Assembly: GCF_023101765.2 (NCBI RefSeq)
Contig: NC_064217.1
Location: 6,979,788 to 7,043,787, forward strand
DNA length: 64,000 nucleotides
DNA from: Spodoptera frugiperda
Taxonomy: Eukaryota; Arthropoda; Insecta; Lepidoptera; Noctuidae
Direction: 5' to 3'
Shown piece by piece: positions 37,715 through 47,511 of this stretch. The notes beneath the pieces are model-generated. The model saw nothing but the letters and a program-made list of their open reading frames with translations. It was not told the origin of the DNA and ran no database searches. The first letter of the stretch is position 1. Each line of letters begins with the position of its first letter. A program made the translations under genes and the position numbers.

Positions 37715-38100
37715 AACTCTTTCTATACGTGTGTCACTGAACTTCTCCTAAACGACTGCACCAATTTTGATGGTATTTTTTTGTGTTTTAATGTGGTTTT
37801 GTTTTGTAGTGATTTTCATATTATGTCGCTGAACTGGGTATTAAAGTACAAGTTAGGTATTGGAATAAGGTTGAACAATTTACTTATCTTTACAATGACC
37901 GAACTACGTTTTTTGTTGGGCTTTATTATGTTTTATTATAATCTGACTATATGTGAAAGTTTGTGAGTTTATGTGTATTTTTGTTACTCAACCACGTCAA
38001 AACGGCTGAAGGGATCGAAAAGAAATTTGGAGATATAAAAACATAAGTACCATTTTATCCCACGCAAACGCGGGCGAAGCCGCTGGCGAAAAGCTAGTTT
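37715..38100 (+). repeat. LINE-type 3' tail remnant
   Basis: AACGACTGCACCAATTTTGATGG, AACGGCTGAAGGGATCG, AAATTTGGAGATA and CGCAAACGCGGGCGAAGCCGC with GGCGAAAAGCTAGT at the end show a second subfamily of the same tail type, with unrelated AT-rich text in the middle. Confidence 0.65.
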
Positions 38101-38624
38101 GTTACAAACAACCGTTATGATACTTACGAAAACATTTTTTTTTAAAGAAATATTCACTAATAACACTAATTGTCTTTAGTAGTGTGGGCGTTAAAGCAAA
38201 TTCTAATTTACGCATACCAAGTCAGTCACAAGGCATATGTATAAAGCCTTCTTTACATTATGTATGTTCTGTGAAGTTAATAACCGCAATGAACTAAAAG
38301 TCAACAATACTTGTAATGTCAATGACCAAAATATTATTGCGTTATATCCAATTTGAAATTCTCAGAAGTGATTTATAATAATTAGTATGGAACTTGAATA
38401 CAGCATGTTATTTATTTTTTAATCCTTATTAAAGCTGAAAATGTATGTAATATGATGCCGAGATTAATTATTATTAATTGTTTTGGAATTATGGATATTG
38501 AAGCACAATAGTAAGAGTAGGCAGATTATATGCAATGTAATTATTAATACACTTTCACCAGTCATGTTATACGTTCCAGGTAATAGGGCTCATTCATTGT
38601 CTATTGCCTTCCCAAATCCGACTG

Positions 38625-38795
38625 CACGATTGGCGGGGTGTAGGAGCAACCAGCTGCCACGCAACATATGGCGGGTTTTTTTGTGATTCACAAATTTTTG
38701 TTTCGTGTCTGGGTGTCATGTATATGTGAAATTGTATGTTTATAAACGCACCCACGATAAAGAAGGAAAGCCTAGTCTGGGCAACGTTTTTTTTA
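38625..38795 (+). mobile_element. tRNA-derived SINE (family A), copy 5
   Basis: AGCAACCAGCTGCCACGCAAC, TTTTTGTGATTCACAAATTT, GTCTGGGTGTCATGTATATG and AAACGCACCCACGATAAAG with GGGCAACGTTTTTTT at the end. The B-box region has decayed. Confidence 0.8.
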
Positions 38796-41084
38796 AATGT
38801 AGTAAGTCCAGACTACGTGATATTACTGAATTTATTTCGAAACTAAACAAGGATCAAACTTGACGACTTTTACTCGGCAGATACATTTGCGACGGTTAAA
38901 TCTAAGAGACAGTTATTTTATCGAAAATGCCATGGACCTCCATCGTACCATACTGACTGATGACTGTACCAAACCGCTTATAGATCTAAAGTGAAAGGTG
39001 GCCGAACTCGCAACCGTAGATAGATGCTGTGTTCCCTGAATGATTCGGTGTCATCGGCTCTTAGTTAGGGGATCATTGTAGTCCAAGATTGATGATAGCT
39101 TAATAGCCAGTCGACAAACCTGCGGTGGCCATTCTCCAAGGTTTAATGAATAGATTCACCATGTGTCTGAAGTTTTGTCAGTTTAAACGATGTTGTTTTG
39201 ATCGACTAGTCGTATAAATAAATGCTTGGTAAAGTGTGAGGTATTTTAATGTAGGTATCTACGCTTATTTTTTTTTTAATTAGCGAAGAGAATATGAATA
39301 TTTTTCAAGAAGAACATAAGTTTCTTGTCGTGTAACTATAGTACGATGAGTATCACGACAATTTAGTAGCAAGCGTTAGGTAAATAGTTAGTAGGATTGG
39401 TTGAACGACCGTTGTACTGTCTCAGTTAAAAAAATAAATACTAAATATACAAAGAGAAATAAAATGTTCAAATAAAGATTACAAAACTAACGAGCCCCAA
39501 AAATATTACATCTCTAAGCCCTTATGAGATATGAAGACACGTTAAAGAATTTACAGTACAAACACACGGAGGTCGCTAGTGTGTCCACAGCTATTTCGGG
39601 GAGGGCTTAGCAAACATTTAAATTGGGCTTACACAAACAATAAACAAATGATAACAAGCTCTCTGAGGGACAGAATAAAGTTTATAAAGGCTTGTATGAT
39701 TTATTTACTTTTGCAATTCTGTCCTTTACCCCACCTTGATTGCGGTTTGTAATCTGGAAAAAAGGGGTTCATTTAAATATCTCGTTGGCAAAGTTTGGAT
39801 TCATTAATTTGTGTGCGTAATTAGTTAGCCCTCTTTTACCCTCATCCAAATCGAATTGGTTTTAATCGGTATTTGTGTTATAGAACACGTAACCGAATTT
39901 TTAATCAATTATAGGTAATTAATAGTAGATACTTTAATAGTAAATCAACAAGCAAAAAGTTACTACTCTCAAGGAAAATATGAATGTAATGAACAATTTT
40001 TCATTAAGCATCTATGTAAAGCTAGGAAGTTTAATCATACACTAATTACTAAACTCATTCAAGTAACTACGTATATCGCCATTTAAATGCAAATAAAGCA
40101 ACACAGCGAAATTATCACTAGTAAGCAATTTAGTATTCAATTTTCTAGTTAATCGACAGTACACTAAACACGGCTGGGGTACAAATAACTGCGTGTTGCT
40201 CAGTTAACGGGTACAGTTTCAGCAATATTCGCACACATGGCCAATACTCACAAACGTAGGTACTTTACGTATCTAGTACGGAAATAACGGAATAACATCG
40301 TCCATTTTAATTCGACTGTAGGAAATTGAAGAAAAGTCTATTTCCCACCTGAATTTATATATGTGTGGTGGAAATTAATGTGGGGGGACTTAATTATGGG
40401 GATGGATTGAGTGATATTTGGATTATGGTGTTCGTGGATTCATTGCTGAGCGACTGACTGTTCGTGTTTGGTGTGGCACTTGTAAAATGATACATTGTAT
40501 CTTCTGGTCCTTCTTTTGATAATTAGATAAAACTTTTATAGATTGTCAATCCAAGAATATACATAATATATTTTTTCATTAGTACCATTTTTTTTTACTA
40601 AAACTAATTAAAATTTATTAGAAAGTCACAAGCACTTATCATTCTTAAAGTCATGAACACTATTATAGCATTTATTAACCAACTGTTTCAGTATTTTTTG
40701 AGTAGGATTTATTAGTGTAATTGTTTAGCTTCTTTTGGAATTGGAATTCATTGTTAACTTAAAATTGATCGGTCATAGAAAACAGTACCGTAACATACTT
40801 CTCAGAGATATTTGTTTTCCAAAGATAGGTGGGTGTGTATAGAGAGATAAATTCGTATACCGCTTTAAGCTGACCTCCATCGATAGGATGCTGGCCCCTT
40901 CAACCCAGATTTTCCTTTAGGCTACTTATCTTTCGCTGACCAGACGAGCAGTAACACTACTTACACTGGGTATAAAAAAACCAATGTGACCTACAAAATA
41001 ATTTATATTTTTAGTAAGAAATGCTGAAATGAAGATGAAATGCTCGGAATCTCTGAAACTACATACACACAACGTCACGCCTTT
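38796..41084. other. Gene-free stretch, nothing recognised
   Basis: Single-copy-looking sequence. The block at 39590-39880 is relatively GC-rich and non-repetitive. No exon or RNA gene is found. Confidence 0.4.
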
Positions 41085-41355
41085 TATACTGGAAGGGTAG
41101 GCAGAGGTGCGCATTACACCACGTAATGCCGCTATATAATTTACACTCACTTTTCACTATTTGTGTTATAAGTCCCATGTAATAGGGGGTGATCCTATTG
41201 CCATATACTGGGCACAACTCTTGACTCCGTGTTACGGTGCTACTACTGAGCAATTAAAAAAAAGCCCAGCAATACTTTGCCCGACCCGGGAATCCTACCC
41301 GAATCCCCTTGTCCAGCAATCGCACTTGCAACCACTCGACCAACGAGGTAGTCTC
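41085..41355 (-). mobile_element. tRNA-derived SINE (family D), full length
   Basis: Read on -, the head CGTTGGTCGAGTGGTTGCAAG (A box) and GGATTCGGGTAGGATTCCCGG (B box) are followed by CAGTAGTAGCACCGTAACACGG, CCCCTATTACATGGGACTTA and TGAAAAGTGAGTGTAAATTA. This is the best preserved copy of the family in the window. Confidence 0.85.
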
Positions 41356-42344
41356 TGAAACTATTTGGTTGAAAAAAAAACAATTTTTTATATAGCCCAA
41401 ATTCTTAAAGTAAGTTCTAGAGAAGTATTACGTGGTTATTTTCAAACATAGCACATGAATACAACTGCACAGACGAGCTAGTGTCGGATTAAACCCAGAA
41501 GTTATTCAAATGTGTGTATCTTTTTTATTCACATGTTTAGTTTTTGCAGCTTTGTCAAACATTTTCAATGAAATTACGTAGTTTGTTGAGTTGGAACTGT
41601 GGGAGCTTGTTGTTGAATCGCGTGCGGCATTGTCCACACCTGTCGAGTCGCAATCACATTTAGAATGAAGTTGTATCAACATACACTCGTTTGGTAATTA
41701 CATTGTTGTTGTTTATTATGTATGTAGTGTCGTGTTTGGTTACTGATGTTTTATTCTTTTTTTAATGGATAAATTAGAAAAGATACTATTTAATGGAGAC
41801 ACACCCTATTCACGTCAATTGATAGCACTTTTAGGGCAGTTTGATTTGAACAGAAAGGAAACGAAAGCACATTCGGCGCTCTGATTGTCCACTGCGAATG
41901 ATTCAACCAATCATAGCACTGGACACACGTTTCGTTTCGATCTCGTTAAACGTAGAATGGGAGTCATATCTTTATTGACACAAACATAACATATTATAGA
42001 TAGTAGTACAAATCTTAGTACCGGTACAGTAAAACTGTAAAATAAGTAGCTATGTTTTGTACTTGTGCATTCACAAGCACGACACAGGAAAAAAATGCCT
42101 AATTACGTTTTTAAGTAACAAAGCAAGACAAGATAGTCTATGAAATATCATAATTATTACAATAAATTAAATCAGGGTAACGTCAACGTCCAATTATATG
42201 TCACCGATTTTGATATATTTCATTAATGATCTAATTAATAGGACACAGTGTAATTAACATAGCATTATGATTTACTAGATCATGCAACATTATTAAACAC
42301 ATTATCATAATAATTCAAATAGGTACAAAACATGATGTGATCAT
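41356..42344. other. Flank before the DIRS element
   Basis: AT-rich sequence with no gene or repeat recognised. It ends in GATCAT TATAAT, where the DIRS element begins. Confidence 0.4.
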
Positions 42345-42393
42345 TATAATTAAATAGTCAAACGAACTTACCTGTAAGTGAAGTTCGACTGTA

Positions 42394-42552
42394 ATTATTC
42401 TTGTTGTTGCATTGTCCGAAGATGATTAGGAAAACAGTTGTAGTCTCGGCTTTAGTCCGTGGCGTCACACATAATTTTAAAGATTAAAAGCTTAAATTTC
42501 TGAACGCAGCCATGCACATTGGCAACACTGCGTCTGCAACACTAATTTCATT
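42394..42552 (-). repeat. DIRS left inverted terminal repeat
   Basis: This pairs with 47354-47511 over about 158 bp. The only differences I see are at the tip: TTATTC versus TTATAC, and a GAAG versus TCT difference just after GCATTGTCC. Another 49 bases (42345-42393) lie outside it at this end only and are represented in the ICR. Confidence 0.93.
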
Positions 42553-42634
42553 AAGTTCATAGCCATTTATTGGTTTTACAACATAGGGTTTATGCTTATA
42601 TTTATATAACATGAAGGATCTGGGTAGGGTGGGA

Positions 42635-42762
42635 CTAATCATCTTCGGACAATGCAACAACAAGAATAATTACAGTCGAACTTCACTTACAGGTAAGTTC
42701 GTTTGACTATTTAATTATACTTGTTGTTGCATTGTCCTCTATGATTAGGAAAACAGTTGTAG
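42635..42762 (-). repeat. DIRS internal complementary region (ICR)
   Basis: Bases 42635-42719 are the exact reverse complement of the left terminus 42345-42429 (85 of 85). Bases 42714-42762 are the exact reverse complement of the right terminus 47463-47511 (49 of 49). The two halves overlap by ATTATA. The block therefore records the left-end/right-end junction of a circular intermediate. With the left terminus it could fold into an 85-bp stem with a loop of about 205 nt. Confidence 0.93.
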
Positions 42763-42958
42763 ATGTTCAAAGACCAGTTGTAAAAACAATAAACATTTGT
42801 TTAAAAATAACAATCAACAGAGTTATTTTTTAAAAAATATACACTTCTTAATTAAATATATAACTGAACAGTTATATATCTATTAACTGCGTAATTCAAA
42901 ATAATTCCAAATATCATTCACATTGTTGAAGAAAAGGTTCTAAGAAAACTTTTATTAA

Positions 42959-43600
42959 TTATTGGTCTGTTATGAAAAAACTTGCAAAAGTTGAAGACTC
43001 TCCAATCCAAGCAGCCGTTCGTCGTATTTCATCAATACTTCCCCACTTGCTGAAAACTGCTAATGTTGTTGCATGTCGGGTACTGTGTGTTGAAAATACA
43101 CTAGTGTCAATTCCACTCTCTTCCATGGCTCTTTTGACCCAACGGCTGATTGTACTGAAGCACACCGCTGTATATGGCTCCTTTGTAGATACAAATAAGC
43201 TAGTACTTTTACAATCACGTAAACCCTTTGTAACTTCTAAATTGTTGACCACCGCAGTGGCTGGACATACTCCTTTCCTAGCATTAAAGAAAAGGAGCAG
43301 TTATAAAAAGTTGACCCTGTTTGGTCCTAAAGTCTTGATCAATCTATCTTATACAAATAGATTGATGAATTGATTAATACAGTCTTGTTTAATCATTATA
43401 TTAATAATATTAATCAGGGCTACTGTTTGAGCCCTTTAACCCGTGGCCAACGTTAATAAGGTTTTCTTGGTAACAATCTGCAGATAATTCTTTCCCTAGA
43501 GTAAATTCTTTTCAATATTATCAAGTACAAAGACATATCCCAAGTATTATTATATTTGGGTTTGGGGGTCTTAATTTAAAAAATCCCTTGAACAATCTTT
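42959..43600 (-). pseudogene. DIRS tyrosine recombinase, broken
   Basis: Near 43540-43590 the - strand reads RPPNPKYNNTWD-like, the usual start of the DIRS recombinase core. LLTLATG, a TAA stop (43437-43439) and RAQTVALI follow, so the first catalytic Arg (43434-43436) survives directly behind a premature stop. A further stop lies near 43310. The C-terminal frame 43252-42959 holds THSTRHATTLA (the HxxR box) and AAWIGESSTFASFF. The last motif normally ends in a catalytic Tyr (STFxxFY); here Phe occupies that place. The enzyme would cut and rejoin the circle and target; this copy should be inactive. Between about 43600 and 44640 the RNase H/methyltransferase region expected in DIRS elements is not recognisable. 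Confidence 0.85.
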
Positions 43601-44639
43601 TGATCTAATGATCGGTATCCAAATGTGGTCCTATAACTAATGATAGAGCTAATCTTACGGAATTCAAACTACCATATGTTACTAACTGTAACTCTTTCAT
43701 TGAATCACAAAGTACGGTACTGAATAACTCAGTAATAGTAGGCTTAGTAATGTTTATATTTATGGATTTAAATACTTAGCCCATGATACTAATGCACATG
43801 CATGCATGATCTGCATGATTCAAAGTATCTTTAGATATTGAATTCATCAAGACAAGAACTGCTTCATCACAAATTCCTAACTCTATGTTTTCCTGATAAT
43901 GCTTCTACCATCAATACCACTTTCTTGTAAAAGAGGTGTAACAATCTGGAATTATGCAAGATAAGGACTTAGAAGGTTGAAATATAACAGATTCCTTTAA
44001 CAATAATCTATTAACATTAACAATAACCACTGAGTGACCCAATGGGGCACAACTATTATACCTGTTGCTTTGTCTGTAATTTATTTTCTAGGGTTTTAAG
44101 AACCATAGAGAATGGAGGAGAAATAATAAATAAAATAAGCTGTATTTAGTCCAAGGAATGGTGAAAGCATCAACTGCAACAGCTCCTGGGTCTGGTTGCC
44201 ATGACATATAAGTGCAACACCTTGCATTAGTATGTGATGCAAATAAATCAATTGAAGATTTACCAAATTCATCAATAACCTTTGGATTGTTTATATTGCT
44301 CAGTTCCCATTTTGTAATGTCTATCTTCCTATCTTCCTTCTAGACTCAAAAATGCTATCACATTATCTTTAGTGTTTATGTAATTAGCATCAAACAATAG
44401 TCTTTTAAAATTCACACCATTGCCAAATATTCTTAGAAATCCTATGTAAAAAATTATATTAAATTCCTCCTAATCTATTTATACATATAGGTTACTGCAG
44501 TAATATTATCACTATTTCTTCATTTATAAGCAAACATTTTTAAAACAAAAAAGGCAGCTATTCATTCCAGTGAATTTATGTGAGCCCTAGACTCTTTAAT
44601 TAGCCTAAATTCTAACTTTGATCATAATTTTATACAGTA

Positions 44640-45681
44640 ATTCTTTTATTAGCTTGGAAAAAACAATAAAAGAATATATTTCTTTCCTCTTCAGTAATGT
44701 TAAGAGTCATATCTATAGTATTGAATAGTAACAATAAAAGTTACAGTTGTAACATCACACTTAACTATTCTCTTAGCTCGGCTAACTATAAATCCTAATG
44801 TTTTTAGTAAATTCACAGTTGCTTGTATGTTTTGTATACACTGTTGTTATAACAATTTTGTTTATGTAACATAATAACATAGTTGTTTCATATACTTAAA
44901 AAACAAAAAATCATCTAAATAGATAACTGATATACAACCTCTTTCTCTTAAGAAAACCATCATTGGTTTCATGATTTTTGTGAATGTTGATGGAGCCGTA
45001 CAAAGGCCCAAGAATAAAACATAAGCATTTAACTGATAGTGTTTTCCTTGAAAAATAAATCTTAAATATTTCTCACTATCCTTGTTGATACTTATCATAT
45101 AACAAGTATATTTCAAATCTAATGTGACAAGAAAATCATCTTTTTGTAAAAACTTGCACACTGTTCGGTATTTTCCAATTTGAAATACTCAGTTTCAACA
45201 AAATTATTTAAATTCTTTAAACTTAGAACAAAACGAAAAGTTCCATTGCTCTTTTTAACAAGGAAAATAGGTGAACACAATGAATCTTTTTACAGGTTTG
45301 CAAGTTTGTATTGCTTTCATAGCAAGTACTTAACTGGTTAATTTCTGCGGTGATCTGTAAAGATTCTAGTTCAGAAAACCTATCATTTTGAGTACAACTC
45401 TGGTATGGTTTACTATGCAAAAGGATTGAATATCCTGCAACCCAACCGAGAATAATTGGATCTTGAGTTAAACTCTGGTGTGGTTTATCACACAAAGGGG
45501 TTGAATATCCCGCAACCCAACTGAGAATAATTGGATCCTGAGTTATAAGTTTCCAATTATTTAAGTGGTAGTTAAGTCTACTCACCTGTTGGTTCATTTG
45601 CGTTGAGGTTGACTCCTCTTGCTCTCCCTGGTCCTGACTGCTGCTGGTGCTCTGGGTGACGGCCCCCCCTCTTTTTAGCAT
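44640..45681 (-). pseudogene. DIRS reverse transcriptase, broken
   Basis: The ORF starts at 45681 overlapping the gag end in another frame. It has the N-terminal LNNWKLITQDPIIL and WVAGYS motifs of DIRS polymerases, partly duplicated in tandem. After a frame change near 45240, FRFVLSLKNLN follows. After another near 45160, DDFLVTLDLKY (first catalytic Asp), KYLRFIFQGKHYQLNAY, GLCTAPSTFTKIMKP and VIYLDDFL (the catalytic DD pair) are readable. LNITEEER at about 44690 marks the end of the RT. At least two frameshifts and several stops make it non-functional, although catalytic aspartates are preserved. It would copy the element RNA into DNA. Confidence 0.88.
45390..45545 (-). repeat. 75-bp in-frame tandem duplication in RT N-terminus
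   Basis: Two adjacent 75-bp units each encode a LTQDPIILxWVAGYS-type segment (25 residues). Most differences between units are single substitutions. Other DIRS polymerases, as I know them, have this segment once. Confidence 0.8.
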
Positions 45682-47264
45682 CTGCCTGAGGAGGACCCCG
45701 CCAGTTTAAAGCTTTATTGTTGTTGTTTATTTTTGGAGTGCCAGTCCGAGGCACCCATGTACTTTGCTTTGTAGTGAACTTTTTTGTTTCAGCCATCTTT
45801 AGTTCTTGGCCAGATCTTTTCACTAATCTTGCTGTTTTGATTTTCTCTCCGAGATCTTCACCGAATAAATGAGTTTCTGTCTCAGATTGTAATAGAAACT
45901 CTTTCATATCTTTATTAATGACTGGTAATAGGAGGGACTTACGTCCTTTTGTATCTGAATTGATAGAATCACATAGTAGAATCGCAGCATCATTTAGTTT
46001 TTTAATGATATCCATCTTATGACCTTGGTTATCATTTATGCACATCTGAAGACATGAACCCAGACATGTCAAGGCTGTTGAGGTTTGTTTTTGTTTTCTT
46101 TGTATCATTTGATCTCGCTTTTTGGATACATCATTAATTGCAGCACTTACCTCCGGGTTTAACAAAGGAGGCACCATTAATTTCATATTAGAAAATGGTG
46201 GGTTTTCATCTTCGATCTTATCCTTTTCTTCTTTAGATAAGCCTTTTTTCAGAATGTCATTCCACCTCTGTGCTATTTGCTTGTGCAATTCTCCTCCTAC
46301 TCTCACCGGCTGTGATTCCACACCTAATATATCTAGTACCTGAGTATCCAGCATCTCTTCATGTGGTAAAGCTTCAGGTAATTTCTAAAGATTTTATTTT
46401 ACATTTATCATCTTGTTGTACAATGTACATCTGTATCATTTTGTTGAGCATTGCTCAATTCTATAAATTCATTATCCGGAGGGACATTCTCAATGTCTTC
46501 CTCCATGTTGTGCGATAATATCAAATTTCCGGTTTCTGGAAATAAAACACAATGCAAGCTGTAAAAAGCCACATCACACTATAACCATGTAAGTTCCCGC
46601 AGAACATCCCTTGAAGGTTATATAAAAAACTCAACCGCGTGTGCTCCCACAGAACACCCCAGAGGTTGATTATTTCGAAACTTAGCAAGACTCAACCGCG
46701 TGTGCTCCCACAGAACACCCCAGAGGTTGATTATTTCGAAAACTAGCAAGACTCAACCGCGTGTGCTCCCACAGAACACCCCAGAGGTCGATTATTTGAT
46801 AGCTTAGCAAGACTCAACCGCGTGTGCTCCCACAGAACACCCCAGAGGTTGATTATTTGATAACTTAGCCATTGTAGACCACGTACGCCCCCGCAGGACG
46901 TCCCACAGGTCAGGCCAGTTCTTGCTAGAAAATAGCCGGCCTTGTAAATGCTCGTGCGATTCCTTGTACATAAGTACCTATCGCGCATGAAATAGCAAAA
47001 TGTCGCCGCGTCCTTTACATACACATGCAAAGCGCAAGATGCCCAGGCACAAAAGTAAAAACACACGTTCTTTAAACGGTGTAGCGTTAAATGTTTTGCT
47101 GCATAACGAAGCTATAAACTTTGTTGCAAACTTGCAAAAGATGAAAGGCCGGCCATTTTCTTACCTTCATCGCTCGAATCGGAGCTTAGAAGTCCTATGC
47201 GCTTTTCAAGTTTCTTCAATTTCTTCAGTAGTTTAGATCTTGAATCCGATTTTCTTTTTCCCAT
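45578..47264 (-). pseudogene. DIRS Gag-like protein with a predicted intron
   Basis: Exon 1 (47264-47165) starts MGKRKSDSRSKLLKKLKKLE, a basic coiled N-terminus, and ends in a phase-1 donor, GATGAAG|GTAAG. A good acceptor, TTTATTTCCAG, at 46536 restores the frame to ETGNLILSHNMEEDIENV. The frame meets TGA at 46408-46410. It resumes at 46384 with KLPEALPHEEMLDTQVLDIL and then runs open to 45578 through LHKQIAQRWNDILKKGLSKEE, PPLLNPEV, KKRDQMIQRKQKQTSTALTC and LFGEDLGEKIKTARLVKRSG, the familiar order in DIRS Gag proteins. The tail is Gln/Arg/Gly-rich. The 44-nt break (46385-46428) has GT...AG ends and phase-0 flanks, so it is either a very short intron or a frame-breaking change. With both removed the protein would be about 337 residues. 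It is presumed to package element RNA. Confidence 0.82.
46570..46920 (-). repeat. 61-bp tandem repeat inside the predicted gag intron
   Basis: TCAACCGCGTGTGCTCCCAC begins at 46631, 46692, 46753 and 46814, an exact 61-bp period. The four near-identical units each continue AGAACACCCCAGAGG and then GATTATTT. A diverged unit flanks each side (GTAAGTTCCCGCAGAACATC at about 46588; CGCCCCCGCAGGACGTCCC at about 46887). The array falls wholly between the predicted splice sites at 46536 and 47164. It is much richer in GC than the surrounding DNA. Confidence 0.93.
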
Positions 47265-47353
47265 ATTTCCGTTTTTTAAAAAACACTTAATTTAAATATT
47301 AATTGTTAAGAAGGTGGAAAAAGACGTGACGCCGTTACGTGACATAAAATCCG

Positions 47354-47511
47354 AATGAAATTAGTGTTGCAGACGCAGTGTTGCCAATGTGCATGGCTGC
47401 GTTCAGAAATTTAAGCTTTTAATCTTTAAAATTATGTGTGACGCCACGGACTAAAGCCGAGACTACAACTGTTTTCCTAATCATAGAGGACAATGCAACA
47501 ACAAGTATAAT
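47354..47511 (-). repeat. DIRS right inverted terminal repeat
   Basis: This is the inverse of 42394-42552 and forms the 5' end of the element. It is followed (reading -) by a leader of about 90 bases before the gag ATG at 47264. It should carry the promoter, but I see no clear core motif. Confidence 0.93.

Larger units (their letters stand above)
42345..47511 (-). mobile_element. DIRS-type tyrosine-recombinase retrotransposon, structurally complete
   Basis: The element is 5.17 kb and reads on the - strand: right ITR, leader, gag, overlapping RT ORF, tyrosine recombinase, ICR and left ITR. There are no long direct repeats and no integrase. The ICR reproduces the reverse complement of both outer ends in one block, the diagnostic arrangement of DIRS1-group elements, which use it to join ends into a circle (family knowledge). 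Both element ends carry TATAAT and there is no other target duplication, as expected for recombinase-mediated entry. Termini and ICR match perfectly while RT and recombinase frames are broken, so this copy is non-autonomous. Confidence 0.92.

Noticed and set aside
42345..42719. 85-bp inverted repeat as an independent foldback MITE
   Set aside because: The right arm runs straight into an exact copy of the distant right terminus, which only the DIRS circular-junction (ICR) explanation accounts for.
42972..43373. 133-codon + strand ORF in the DIRS recombinase region
   Set aside because: It is the antisense shadow of the recombinase C-terminus, whose HSTRH and STFASFF motifs are on the - strand.
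46570..46920. Tandem array as a possible CRISPR array
   Set aside because: The whole 61-bp unit is repeated with no unique spacers, and the setting is an animal genome inside a retroelement.
46743..47066. 107-codon - strand ORF across the 61-bp repeats
   Set aside because: The 61-bp period is not a multiple of three, so the frame changes each unit; it lies in the predicted gag intron.
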